From Tetraselmis striata (taxonomy: Eukaryota; Chlorophyta; Chlorodendrophyceae; Chlorodendrales; Chlorodendraceae): a stretch of 64,000 nucleotides of DNA. Shown here one piece after another: positions 13,500 to 26,500 of this stretch. Positions within the stretch are counted from its first letter, which is position 1; each line of letters begins with the position of its first letter. A program made the position numbers and the translations under genes. The stretch lies in NCBI GenBank assembly GCA_006384855.1, contig VCJN01002426.1, forward strand, positions 124,001-188,000. Direction: 5' to 3'. The notes beneath the pieces are model-generated. The model worked only from the letters and a program-made list of their open reading frames with translations, was not told where the DNA came from and ran no database searches.

Positions 13500-14182
13500 T
13501 CACTGCCGCAGCGGCTTGATGCCCAGCTTGGCGCGCAGCGCGTTGGCCTCCGCGATCTCCACGTCCTCGCCGCCGCCGCCGCGGTCGTCGCGGTCGCGCG
13601 AGCGGTCCCGGCGGCTGCCGCGGTCGCGGTCGCGGCTGCTGCGGCGCTCCTTGCGCGAGGACCGGCGCTCGCGGCTGCCGCTGCGGCTGCGGCGTGACCT
13701 GACGTCAGGCCAGGCAGGGAAGAGAGTGGGGGGGGGCAAGAGCGCCGTCAGCGCCCCGCCGGCCAGAGCTGCCCTGAACACCATGGGCCTCCATAGAAAC
13801 CTAAGCAACACTTCTCACCCCCTGGCACTAGCAGACCGGTGGTGTTGGCTGGGCAAGGTGAGCATTTGGGACCTGTTGTACACCAGACTGCGCGGCCCAG
13901 TAAGCCCAGTAAGCCTACTAGTACACAGCATGAAAATACGCACATATACACCCGTATGTATGTATGTATGTATGTATGTCATCAGCTCACCAGGGCACGC
14001 AATTGAGGCCGGGTGATGCCCTTCAGCCACCACCGGGTCTCAGAGCCGGGCGCGCTAAACCATGCCACACCACAAATATATAACATATATGACAGTATGC
14101 GACTGAGACAGAGACGGAGAGAGGGAGCGAGAGAGAGCTTACAGATGGTGCATTGAGATGTGTGCGTGTGCATGTGTGTGTG

Positions 14183-14233
<51 letters not shown>

Positions 14234-15508
14234 CAGAGATGTGTGTATGGATGTCTGCAACCAAAGGCAGGTGCCACCGCCACACCTGTCATCCCGGTCC
14301 CGCCTAGAGCCGCGGTCGCGGTCGCGGTCGCGGCGGTCGCGATCATCGCGGTCGTAGTCACGGTCATCCCGGCCGCGGTCCCGGCCGCGCGGGGCTCTTG
14401 CTGCGGCTGCGCCGGTCCGACTTCCGAAGTCGCCACTTCTCACGCTCGCGCTCCTGACGACGCTCCCTGTGCGACACCCACACCGCCCTCAGCGCACGCT
14501 TGCCCCCAAGCATTTGACGTCGTCATTTGGTGAGGGGCAAGCCCGGGGGGGAAGGGGGGGGGGTGCCTGTCGTGGTCGTCAGGGCTGCCGCTGCGCCTCC
14601 GGCCGCCGCCGCCGCCGCCATCGTCTGCAATCTCCGCCTCCAGCTGCGCCGCCTTGCGCTCCGCGTCGCCCGCCTCCGCCTCCAGCGCCGCCTCGTCAAC
14701 TCCTCGTCCAGCACGCTCTGCCGCGGGTCCAGCTGCCCCGTCGCCTCCAGCACGCGCCTGAGACCCCGTCCCGCCCAACCCAGCACGCCGGGGGTGGTTC
14801 AGCCACATCCATACATCGCAGGCACCTGCCGCCATGCCTCCAGCCGTGCTCTGGTTGGTGAAGCATTGCGCAAGCGCTTCATGCAGACTTGTGGGGCAGG
14901 ATGTGTGTATGTGTGGTGGGGGTGGGCGGGAGGGGGGGGCATTCACACCTGTCTGGCAGCCGCGGCAGCGCGATGTCAAACATGTAGTCCGACGTCAGCA
15001 TGAGGTCCACCAGCTCATCCACGTGAGACAGCTGGAAGCCGCCCTCCACCGCGCGCACCCGCACCTGAGAGGAGGCAAGGCCGGGGGTGGGGGGGGGGGG
15101 GGGGGGGTGTCTTAGCCTGGTGAGGAGAACATAGCGCGGGGCTGGCTGAGCAGGGGCAGCATCAGTAGGATCCATTGGTTGTGTGTGTCAACAGCGAGCG
15201 GCGTGCCCTTTGTGCTCCAGAGTACGTGTGCTACAGAGAGCAGTTCATCATCTGCTGCGCTGGTGGTGGGGGTGGGGATGGGGCTGGGGGCTCCAGGACT
15301 GGATCCCTGCCTTGCGGTAGTCGTTGTAGAGCGGCTCCAGGTACTGGTACACCTCCAGCGGGCGGCCCACGAGGCGCAGGTAGAAGGCGCCCAGCAGCCG
15401 CACATACTTGTAGTCCTCGTTCTTTATGAACTCCACCACGATGTCCTTCTCCGGCTGGATCTGCAGCATCTTGAGGATAAGGCACATGAAGTCGGTGGCC
15501 TCATCCAT
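13500..15508 (-). pseudogene. PRP38 3' partial copy (exons 3-7)
   Basis: 5'-truncated copy of the splicing factor gene in duplication unit 1. Exons: 15311-15499, 14949-15064, 14567-14757, 14286-14466, 13500-13698. Exons 1 and 2 are absent because the duplication breaks at the 5' edge of exon 3. The joined sequence supplies a chance in-frame ATG at 15508 (MDEATDFMC), so a short product could start there. Exon 5 is one base shorter (191 against 192) and exon 6 one base longer (181 against 180) than in unit 2, which breaks the frame. The last exon is intact here and ends in the conserved tail ALRAKLGIKPLRQ, which the other copy lacks. The differences could be real mutations or homopolymer sequencing errors. 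Confidence 0.85.
14160..14230. repeat. (TG)n microsatellite in PRP38 intron, unit 1
   Basis: TG run in the last intron of the PRP38 3' copy. Its counterpart in unit 2 is at about 19470-19538. Confidence 0.95.
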
Positions 15509-17262
15509 TGTTCAGCCCTCTATTAATGATATATTACAGGGAATCGTGTCGAGAAACTCGGCAAAAGGGCGGTGAGTGGAGCAGGCAAAGCAGGTAAGTA
15601 GCAGGCCGAAAATCGGCGACACTATTCCTTTCCTCGCTCCGGTTATACATGTGTGTGTGTAAATGTGTAAATGTGTGTGTACATATATATTTCTTTTTTA
15701 ATTACCCATGCATCTTGACACCAGCCAGCACAACTGCACAACTAGAACCGTGTTGGCGCCCTGCAGCGCGACTGCTGGCACTTCGGTACCACGCGGGCGC
15801 AAATATCTCGAATAAACTACTTGCGCAAATCGCGGTGTACAACTGTAGATGACAATGACACGGATATAATCGAATGAGACCGCCCATTTTTTTACGGCTC
15901 GAAATATCTCAGGACAATTTTAGCGACTATATGCTACATATTCCGAAGACTCCCGCGCAGAATATTATTATAAACAGCAGCAGCAGTAACAGCACTAATG
16001 ATTAATAGTAGCGCTGTAATTACGAGCTGCACACAACTCCGAAATACTGCAAGTCTGCAATAAGAACACCGCGTAAACTACGATAGTACGATATGTTAAT
16101 AATGTGATGAAAATCATATAGATGATGTACCTTTCCACGGCATTTTTATGGGATTCACATAGCGACTATATAGAATTGGCATACACCCATATGCGTAGCG
16201 ACGTTGGGGCCCACGCGGCAGCGCGCGCGCATGCATGTTACTAAGAGTTTGACCTCGGAACAATCGCGTGTCTCGCCCCTGCTCGCGCGACGCGGCGGGA
16301 GCCGTCGCAAGATTCGCGCGCCATCCGAATCATTTTCAATTTTGCGCAAAAGCAATGGTGCGCGTTGCCCTGTCGCTAGTATTAATTAAGGGTCTCGGCG
16401 GTCCAAATTCGCCACATAAACACATTATTATCATGATGTGTCATTATCTACGTAGTCCATGAAATAGCGCCATGGGGCATAATACTTAACGTTGTATTGT
16501 ACTGCGTTGCCTTTGGTGTGATGAGGATGGGACACCGTGCGGCAATGGAAGACGGCCATTATGGGTATGAAGTAACTTGACAGTTGAATCAGCGATGCGT
16601 CGATTTTTCAGAAAATTTTAAAAGAACGGGTTCTATATCACTGGCCTACAGTTCCATGAGTAGTCGCTACCAGAGTTTTTTTTCCCACTACCAGCAGCGA
16701 GTAGCGAGTACCAGTACCAGTACCTCCCGTACGCGGTAGGCTCTTGTTGCTTACGCTTCTGTAATTCAAACCAGTACCTCCCAGCCGTGAGATCGTAATC
16801 GGATGGCTGTGTAATTAAGGACCGTGGGCGGGCGGGTGGGTGGCGGGCGGGTGGGTTAATTATAGTACTTAGTAGTACATGCCAATAGATAAGCGCTTTA
16901 GTCATGCACCTATAGGCCCGATCCGCTGCACTATACGGGTACCCGTGCGGCAGTAAAGCTCACCGCCGAAAAATCGACGCTTCGCTGGATGAGATGAGCC
17001 GTTTTGTATCGATTCCGCTGCTCAAGGAGCAAATGAATCACAGCAAAAATCCTGTTGTTATTGTTGCATGCTCGAGCATGACAGGCGGGGCGAATGAAGG
17101 TGCTGGTACCCTCCTTTCCCGTGGGGCGAAGTTCCGCCTCTATGGTGGCGTGTGGCTACATGCATGTTGCACGTTGTCGTCAGCCGAGTAGCCGCGAATG
17201 GAGTGTATTATTTCGTCGCAATACTTACTTGCCTCTCTGCTCTATATATATAATTATATATA

Positions 17263-17267
<5 letters not shown>

Positions 17268-17320
<53 letters not shown>
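17268..17320. repeat. (TG)n microsatellite, unit 2
   Basis: Counterpart of the run at 11965, a few repeats longer. Confidence 0.95.
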
Positions 17321-17323
<3 letters not shown>

Positions 17324-18716
17324 GAAAACTAAATGCGAAACTGAATGCGTGGCACTGCCCATCCCTACCCATGCGCATCGATCAAGGGAAGCATGTTCCA
17401 AGTATGCAGAGTGGTGTGGGAGCAAGTGCCTCTAACACGCTAATTATCACGATCCCCAGCATTGCGCGCATGGAGACGCACGCGCCACTGACGTGAAGGT
17501 ACACGCCAATGTGGATGCTGGCACGATCCAAACCAGGCAATCCTCAATCAACGTTGGCGCAGCTTTGAAACTTGAATTTTCATACAAATGTGTTCCCGGG
17601 CGATCCGGGCCAGCTGTCGTACGGCCCGACTGGCACGAACGACGCAGGTTGTGTAGGTGGCAAGACGTCCCTATATGGACCCGTTAGGGGCAGACCCGCC
17701 AGCCAGCAACATTTCGCATGATGACTGCTTTACAGACTTTATTTCAGGATTTTTCCTCGCAACAGTATAAGTATAGTTGGTTGTTAAGCAGATGAGCCGG
17801 CATGGCAAGGGCACAACCCCTGACTGAACTCCATTCGCGACTGTGATGTCCAACATAGCGGGCATGGCCTCGTGCTTGCATGCGCCCAGCACCGCCCACA
17901 CACAACCACCTAAGCCTCAGTATGCTTGCGCGTGCTAGTATGTCTCCTGAATGGCCACCCATGGGCTTGCCGCCATGCGGCAGTCTTTGCATGTTCGGTG
18001 GCACGTAGTGTGGGATGCCAACCCTTGTGTTGCACGGTTGTAGGTGTACCCAATCTGGCGCAGAGCCCACTCGTGCACGAGTGATATGTTTCACAAGCGC
18101 CACAGGTCATCACTGAACCCTACGATGACGATGGCTAAACATGAAGCCATGACATGCCATGGTTTGAGGTCATAAACATGCCTAGGTTGAACTAACGCAC
18201 CGCTCGCGATGAATCCAAATTCCACAAAATAGGGCCTGGGACTTTGTGTGGATGGGTGTAGCAGCGGGATCTGGCGGCCGCAGTAGCATATAGCGCCAGA
18301 GCGCTCAGCGCGCGCACATATATATGGTCCGCACACTGTGATAAACAACACCAGCACCGCCATAATTAGCTATATCATTAGGTGTATATATGTATCGAAA
18401 TACGAAAACCCTTCACTAGTGGTGTGCAATGGCGGGTCCGCAGAAAAAACTCGGCTTTGGCGGCGAAAGCAGCAAGCAGTCAGCACGCCGCTAGTGAATT
18501 CAATTCACTTCAATATACATATTCCCGGCCTCAGCAGAGCAAGCACTCCATTCAGAGTAATTAGCGCTACACATTGAATGCAACATATACACGCAGAGTG
18601 TCCTTAAACGTCATGGCGCACCTGCCAGGCCATCCGATCTGACCACTAAATGGGCCAAACACATCGATGCGTTCCCTTGGTTGCGGGGACTCCACGCATT
18701 TGCAGGCGCCTCTCCC

Positions 18717-19492
18717 TCACTTACACAAGCGCTGCCTGGATGGATCCCAGACAGCGGAAGCGAGCGTACCGTTCCGCCCAGGGGCAGCCGCTGCCCGCGC
18801 TGCGATCTCGTCACTGCCGCAGCGGCTTGATGCCCAGCTTGGCGCGCAGCGCGTTGGCCTCCGCGATCTCCACGTCCTCGCCGCGCCGCCGCGGTCGTCG
18901 CGGTCGCGCGAGCGGTCCCGGCGGCTGCCGCGGTCGCGGTCGCGGCTGCTGCGGCGCTCCTTGCGCGAGGACCGGCGCTCGCGGCTGCCGCTGCGGCTGC
19001 GGCGTGACCTGACGTCAGGCCAGGCAGGGAAGAGAGTGGGGGGGGGCAAGAGCGCCGTCAGCGCCCCGCCGGCCAGAGCTGCCCTGAACACCATGGGCCT
19101 CCATAGAAACCTAAGCAACACTTCTCACCCCCTGGCACTAGCAGACCGGTGGTGTTGGCTGGGCAAGGTGAGCATTTGGGACCTGTTGTACACCAGACTG
19201 CGCGGCCCAGTAAGCCCAGTAAGCCTACTAGTACACAGCATGAAAATACGCACATATACACCCGTATGTATGTATGTATGTATGTATGTCATCAGCTCAC
19301 CAGGGCACGCAATTGAGGCCGGGTGATGCCCTTCAGCCACCACCGGGTCTCAGAGCCGGGCGCGCTAAACCATGCCACACCACAAATATATAACATATAT
19401 GACAGTATGCGACTGAGACAGAGACGGAGAGAGGGAGCGAGAGAGAGCTTACAGATGGTGCATTGAGATGTGTGCGTGTGCATGTGTGTGTG

Positions 19493-19541
<49 letters not shown>

Positions 19542-21223
19542 CAGAGATGTGTGTATGGATGTCTGCAACCAAAGGCAGGTGCCACCGCCACACCTGTCAT
19601 CCCGGTCCCGCCTAGAGCCGCGGTCGCGGTCGCGGTCGCGGCGGTCGCGATCATCGCGGTCGTAGTCACGGTCATCCCGGCCGCGGTCCCGGCCGCGCGG
19701 GCTCTTGCTGCGGCTGCGCCGGTCCGACTTCCGAAGTCGCCACTTCTCACGCTCGCGCTCCTGACGACGCTCCCTGTGCGACACCCACACCGCCCTCAGC
19801 GCACGCTTGCCCCCAAGCATTTGACGTCGTCATTTGGTGAGGGGCAAGCCCGGGGGGGAAGGGGGGGGGGTGCCTGTCGTGGTCGTCAGGGCTGCCGCTG
19901 CGCCTCCGGCCGCCGCCGCCGCCGCCATCGTCTGCAATCTCCGCCTCCAGCTGCGCCGCCTTGCGCTCCGCGTCGCCCGCCTCCGCCTCCAGCGCCGCCT
20001 CGTCAAACTCCTCGTCCAGCACGCTCTGCCGCGGGTCCAGCTGCCCCGTCGCCTCCAGCACGCGCCTGAGACCCCGTCCCGCCCAACCCAGCACGCCGGG
20101 GGTGGTTCAGCCACATCCATACATCGCAGGCACCTGCCGCCATGCCTCCAGCCGTGCTCTGGTTGGTGAAGCATTGCGCAAGCGCTTCATGCAGACTTGT
20201 GGGGCAGGATGTGTGTATGTGTGGTGGGGTGGGCGGGAGGGGGGGCATTCACACCTGTCTGGCAGCCGCGGCAGCGCGATGTCAAACATGTAGTCCGACG
20301 TCAGCATGAGGTCCACCAGCTCATCCACGTGAGACAGCTGGAAGCCGCCCTCCACCGCGCGCACCCGCACCTGAGAGGAGGCAAGGCCGGGGGTGGGGGG
20401 GGGGGGGGGGGGGGTGTCTTAGCCTGGTGAGGAGAACATAGCGCGGGGCTGGCTGAGCAGGGGCAGCATCAGTAGGATCCATTGGTTGTGTGTGTCAACA
20501 GCGAGCGGCGTGCCCTTTGTGCTCCAGAGTACGTGTGCTACAGAGAGCAGTTCATCATCTGCTGCGCTGGTGGTGGGGGTGGGGATGGGGCTGGGGGCTC
20601 CAGGACTGGATCCCTGCCTTGCGGTAGTCGTTGTAGAGCGGCTCCAGGTACTGGTACACCTCCAGCGGGCGGCCCACGAGGCGCAGGTAGAAGGCGCCCA
20701 GCAGCCGCACATACTTGTAGTCCTCGTTCTTTATGAACTCCACCACGATGTCCTTCTCCGGCTGGATCTGCAGCATCTTGAGGATAAGGCACATGAAGTC
20801 GGTGGCCTGCCAGGCGCGGAGGGAAGGGGAGGGGGTGTTGTCAGGATGGCACGAAGGCTGAGGCGGGACGAGTCGGGTCAGATGGGAGGAGCAAGATTTA
20901 TTCGAGGGAGGGAGGGGGGGGGGGGGGGACGAGGAAAGGGGCACACCTTGCGGGTGCCGCCAAAGGTGCCACCCACGGCGCGCAGGTCCACCGCCTTGTC
21001 TACCACGCCCTCCGCCGACAGCCCGAAGCAGTGCTCCTTCCAGTAGAGCTGCTCGTATATCTTGGAGCGCAGGATCTTCTCCACCAGGTTCTGTGCCGGG
21101 GACAACGGGGCTCAGAGACCGCGCGTGAGAGCGCCCTGGGGAGGACGGGGAAGAAAGGGGGTGGGGCACCTGTGGGTTTGTGCCGTGGATGTGCCCCGCG
21201 GAGGGGTCGGTGCGGTTCGCCAT
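18717..21223 (-). CDS. PRP38: Pre-mRNA-splicing factor PRP38 (PRPF38A type)
   Basis: Component of the spliceosomal tri-snRNP/B complex, needed for activation; nuclear. Exons: 21170-21223, 20947-21090, 20618-20806, 20255-20370, 19874-20065, 19594-19773, and a last exon from 19008 down. The start ATG at 21223 gives MANRTDPSAGHIHGTNPQ, matching the animal N-terminus almost residue for residue. Next comes the PRP38 core (YWKEHCFGLSAEGVVDKA, KMLQIQPEKDIVVEFIKNED, YLEPLYNDYRK, HVDELVD), an acidic coiled stretch, then an Arg/Ser/Asp-rich tail. Two introns (20371-20617 and 19774-19873) fit only with GC donors. The last exon has one base fewer than copy 1 (at about 18881-18890). The conserved C-terminal tail is therefore replaced by a frameshifted one ending at 18717; the homologous stop is at 18811-18813. 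With the copy-1 last exon the product would be 357 residues. The divergent neighbour is the sulfotransferase gene. Confidence 0.93.
18721..18725 (-). terminator. Polyadenylation signal TGTAA, PRP38 copy 2
   Basis: TTACA on the + strand, 86 bases past the homologous stop position. Same site as in unit 1. Confidence 0.55.
19470..19538. repeat. (TG)n microsatellite in PRP38 intron, unit 2
   Basis: Counterpart of the run at 14160, in the last PRP38 intron. Confidence 0.95.
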
Positions 21224-23504
21224 CTCGTCGACTCACAGCGGCTGAGAAAAAGTTCTACTTCTCCCCGACGCCGCCGCCGGTGCGCCGTGGGGGAGCTTCC
21301 CCTGGTTCGCGCCGCCCGGCCTGCGCGGCCTTGAGCTGGAAACGTCACGTTAGAGGTGCGGATCAGAGTCGGATTAGTGCAGCCGCTGTAGAGGGGGCGG
21401 AGGGGGCGGGACTGCTGTGTGCTGAAATGATGGTGTGGCTCAGCGGTGGATGTGAGAAGTGAGACGAGATGGTGGAGCCAGGGCTGAGGATGGCGACGCG
21501 TGCGCTATCGGCTCTGCAGCGCGCGCGGACCGCCCTCTCCTGGGGCGGCTGTGATCGGACGAATCAGGACGAATTAATACTGGACGAATTACCATCAGCA
21601 GTAGTTTTTTTAGCGACTACCTGTACTTTAAAAAACACTTCCGCCGGCCGAGATTTGAGGCGTCCGGAGATATTTTGTCGAGAAACTAATGCTGGCGAAG
21701 TTTGTTTCAGCGGATTTGTATAAGTATCTTAAATATGTCGAACGAAATCAGCGACGACCTGTACAAATATCCCTATTCATAATGACGAGACAACTTGTTG
21801 CTTTACATGAATAGTGACTACCTATTACATTCCTAGATACAGCATAATTATTCATAAATATCCCTATATATCCCGCCAGCACGAGACTGCGCTTCTAGTC
21901 GTTGCCTTTTCGGTACACGTACGACTCGCTATATGTGTTCGACAGGTATATGAGGTATGCTCTAGTGCTGATCGACGAGATATATACAGGGACCGGTAAA
22001 GAGCATGAGTGCGACACGCTGTGCGCGTGACATTGGGCGAGATTATTCACTCGAATTTAGGTTCACGCTAGTTTACAGCCTAGTCGTTATCCTATTAAAT
22101 AAAAGAAAACTTTTTAAGATCCCAAGGACTATTACTGAGAGTAGCGCGAATAATCGTGATAAAACATTGTCAACGACTACCTTCAATCATTTTAATATTA
22201 TATCGAATTGATTATACCTGTAGCATCCTCGGATTATGACGCGATGTCGATGACTGTCGGCCTGGCCAAGCTCCGCTGGACGGCCTAAGCATCGGGTAGT
22301 CGAAGCCTCGAAACAGGCCTTGATGTCACACGCGAGTGAGACCACAGATCCAACTGGGCATAATAAAGTGCCGCCGAGCAACAACAGGGAGATCACTGAT
22401 CGCGCCAAACACTACACCTATCGCGTGGACGCTGCTACTAGTGACGCTGTCAGTCTATATCTAGCATCCAACCAATATCTTGGAGACCTTGGCAGCCCTG
22501 GCCAAGGCCTGGCTATATACTGCTCCGAAAGGCGGGCGTTCTAGCTAATAAGGGCGCGAGACATCCAAGGATTCAACCTTGAGACTATCTATCCTGAGCA
22601 GCAGTAGACGAGCACCATCTGCGCGCTCTCTGGTTGTTTCGTGGTATAGTTCCCGGCAGTGGCTGTGGCGCGCCTGATCTTCGCCTCCACTACATTTGCC
22701 ACCATTGTCTTTTTCCGGCCGGCGCCCATTGTGCGCCCGAGGTATTTAGCTGTATGGCATACGAATTGTGACAACAACTACATCTCCAGCAAAGCAACTA
22801 CGGTAGAGTGAAACCGTGACTCCGACACGGCCAACTCGCACGTAAGGTGAGAATTTGTGCTCTGTGCTGGCGACTCCCGAGCGCTGTAATGGCGTTAATT
22901 CGCGTCTGTCGCTTGACGAAGCACGTTGTCGCCCTCGGCGGATCAGCCAGGCGGACTACATAACAGAAGAGCGCGCCGAGCTGTAGCGTTCAGTGTTGTA
23001 ACCGCCCACGTTGTTCTAATGTTCGAGCTAAAATCGGTGTTCGTGAGCTGTCAGAATTGTCGAAGCTTTCAGAGTAAGTGATCAAGTGATGAACGGCTCC
23101 AATGTATGCTATACTGCTCCGATTTATCGTGTACATTCCAATAAGGACTGCCGCCCCATGCTGGTTGGGGGTGGACATACCATTCTCTATTAATGCATGT
23201 CCCTCGAGCTCGCAGAACTCTGCAGAACTGTGCGGAGTCTCCGCTGTTATCTGTCGCGTATGCGCTGGGAGGGTAACTTTTGCTGTATGGTGTTGTGAAT
23301 CCCCGATCGGGTATTCTACGCTGACTCTGGCTACTTGATGCTGGTACCTGCTGAGAAGGCCTTTGAGAAGACCCCGACGCTCACTGATTAGTCTCATAGC
23401 CAATGGTATGAGCGCAGAGGATCTCCCAAAGAAGTGAACATTTCCCGAGGTTCACCAGGGCTAAACTTCGGAAAGGCATCTTGACAACACCTGCGACTCC
23501 GAAC
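21224..23504. other. Divergent intergenic region
   Basis: About 2.3 kb between the start codons of PRP38 (-) and the sulfotransferase gene (+). GC-rich near PRP38, then AT-rich from about 21.6 to 22.3 kb. It should contain both promoters. I see no convincing TATA box, RNA gene or coding exon. Confidence 0.5.
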
Positions 23505-26500
23505 ATGAGGACCTCAGTGAAGGTGGCGGTCTTCCTGCTCTCCCCGGTTCTGTTTGGTGAGTGGCCTTGAGCTTTAACACAACCCGCTCAATCCGCTTAA
23601 CACAATCCTGGCAACTCAGACACTCACTCCGCTCAATTCGTCAGATTGTCAACGGGGCTGCTCGCGGCATATGCGCAGTGCCGCCACGGAAGAATCCCAC
23701 ATCAGTGCCGCACTGTCGTTGAGATGTCATAGGTGGATCCTGCGCTGCGATCAACGGTGTAACAATAGCAAATTGCGCCACTCCGGATAGGAAGCCAGAC
23801 GGTGCTGCTTGCCGAATGCATACGGCCTATTCATGGCGGACTAAGTTAAACTGTTGTGAGATATAAAGGATGACAATTTGAGTGCTGGCGGCATGGTGCC
23901 GCACTGTTGGACAGTGAAGATCGACCCGTACGGTCGGTTGCAATTATGCAACACTGTCATCGCAAAGCATCCGATTCACCAAATGCAACAGTGCCGCTGA
24001 CTCAGGCGTAGAGATGCGCCGCAGCAGCCCTGTGTCAAGCAGTGCATCGGCACAGCCACGGAGTATTTCCCACTTGACTCTCGCTGTGTACTTGCGCATG
24101 GCCTTGCAGTGTACTACGCAGGCGCGGCCCTGCTCAGCGTCCTGGGAACGCTGCTGGTGGCACCGGCAGCCATCATCACCCGCCGCTTCTACTGGGCGCT
24201 GCCCTTTACTCAGTTCGCCATCAAGAACGAGTTCCCGCGCACGCACATCCTGGCCAAGTTCGTGTTTGAAGTGTCCCTCAGCATCAACACGCTGTTCCGG
24301 TTACTCACAATCCCGCTGCGCCCGCTACCGGACTTCTACATCGGTGCGGGGCCCCTTGTTCCGGCTGCGCTGCATTTGAAAAACACTGACCTTGAAACGT
24401 GATGGAGCATGCATGTCACAATGAATGGATTTTAGCCTTTCATAGTATTCTAGTATGCGCCACTGTCTGAGAGCAATGTGGGTTTTGAGGCTCATGGCAC
24501 GAGTTTCGCCATTCACACCCCTGACTGACTCTTGTGTCTGCTCAATGGCTACCACGCCCAACGGCGTGGTTGCTTGAAGTTGGATTCCCGGTACGCAGGC
24601 TTTGACCCACACATTCTGATGTGGCATTGGAGGGAACGAGAGGGGCGCGTCAGGATTCGGTGGGGGGGGGGGGGGGGGTCTCTATCTTAGGCTTCACACC
24701 TGCATGCTACCCTAATACCGAGTCAAACATAATGTACAACCTTGATATGTTGCAAAATATTATGTTCATTTTGTGAATTTGTGTTGATATGTTAGTGCAA
24801 TTTCATAGCACAACTACACACAACGTGTGGCAATGTTGTGTGTAATTGTGGTATTATAACAACATAACTCAAATGCATAAAAAACATAGGTAACAGAATA
24901 AATAATGTTATTTGAATGATAATGACATACTGACATTAAAAACAAGATACACACCACTTCTGAAATAATTATAAACATATAAGATACTGTACTGGATTGT
25001 AACTATCATCTATCACATTGCCACCCGCAACCTCATGCGCCACTATCGATGGCACAGTAGGGAAGAGACAGATGGCGATGTCTCGGTGCCCGAAGTGAAA
25101 CGAAAGCCTGTCATAGTGGCGCTTCCGACGATGGGATGGGGACTGAGAGAGAATGCGCTGATGTCGCGATCGCCCCATGCTGCCAGAAATGCGGCACCAC
25201 GACACTCGCCAACTACCTCAAGCAGCACCCTGCTCTGGGCGGCGTGGACGGGCCGCCGCTGCACGACACGCTCACCAAGGAGAGCCACTTCTACTCGGGC
25301 GTGCTGGGGCGGCGCACCACCGACAGCGGCGCGCTGTACCGGAGCTTCTTCCCCACCGTGCTGTCCGCCTGGTGGGCGGAGGTCGTCCGCGGCGTGCACC
25401 AGGCGAGCCGCCAATAGGACGTAACGCAACAGAAAACCGAGTCGATGTTGGGGCGAGGAAGGCGGCAGTGGCTTCCCTGTATATCCGCAGTGGCTCTTCA
25501 CACTTTCGCAGTACAGCTCGAATGTTACCATTATATACGATGTTATAGTTATAATAGCATACCATAACAATTATGTTACTGTTCTACGAACTTTAAATAT
25601 ATTATTATACGAATCAGCATGATTGTTTTTTTTTCGAACCTGTACTAATCATTACCTGTACGAGGTACTAAGGATCATCATAAGTGTGTATTAACCAGCC
25701 GTTGTTCTCGAGCATGTCCTTAATCCTTTGCTGCAAGGACAACCAAACTGGCAACGGCTGTGACTGGCTGAGCGCAGCACGACTGCGCTGCACCATTTCG
25801 GTGCAGACCGCAGTCGCAGCAATGTGCGCCACTAACCCGCCGCATCTAGCGTGGCGCGCGTAGTCGTCAACGCCAGCCCTGCAACACCATCATGTCTGAC
25901 TACGCATTGGCAAACGTGCGCAGTACAAGTGCTTCGATGCCTGCCCCGCCAACGCCTGTCTCCCCTACATGGCAGAGAAGATCCAGCGGCTCACTCCAGA
26001 CGCCAAATTCGTCTTCCTGGTGGGGCACCGGCAGCCCCTCCCCTCCCTGCCCACTGCCATTGCGGAGCACTGCCCGCCGGTGCCGTTAATGGCCTGGCTC
26101 TGTGCATGACCTGTTTGGCTGAGGCATTGAGTCGCTGTCGTACTGCATTGCTTTTTGCTATCCTCGTCAGCTTCGAGACCCGGTCTCCGCGCTATTCAGC
26201 GCCGAAATTATGGTACGCCTGCGGCGATCACAATCCTCGCCCGGTGTTCCCTTGTGCACGTACGGCAAGAATGCGCATCATTGTACCATCGTCTTTGCAG
26301 GGTTGGGGCAGTGCATGTGAATTCATTGTCATCGCCTGTCCCCGTGACGATGCGCATGGACACGCTGCGCACTGACCGGCATGCAGATGCGCAACTGGGG
26401 CGTGGACCTGCAGTGGTCCCTGATGGATGAGATGATTCCAGATGACCCCCGCCTGGAGGTAAACTCGCCGCTCCTCCTGATGCTGCATGCACGTCGCCGC

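Larger units (their letters stand above)
10144..15500. repeat. Tandem duplication, unit 1
   Basis: First copy of a directly repeated block of about 5.3 kb. Its left edge is near the CTCATCC at 10143-10149. It then runs through non-coding DNA (10150-13410) and PRP38 exons 7 to 3. It stops at 15500, one or two bases beyond the 5' edge of PRP38 exon 3. Identity to unit 2 is very high by eye. Differences are mainly single-base indels in homopolymers and (TG)n length: about 70 bp of TG at 10291-10364 against a much shorter tract in unit 2. Confidence 0.9.
15501..20807. repeat. Tandem duplication, unit 2
   Basis: Second copy, starting directly after the truncated exon 3 of unit 1 with the same left-edge sequence (TCATCC, then TTCAGCCCTC). 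Right of 20807 only this copy continues, into the true intron and 5' exons of PRP38. That makes unit 2 the copy attached to the gene's natural 5' end. Confidence 0.9.

Noticed and set aside
13339-14016. Long + strand open frame (about 225 codons) over PRP38 exon 7 and its intron
   Set aside because: It is the antisense of the Arg/Ser-rich exon and spans a well-supported intron. Compositional shadow.
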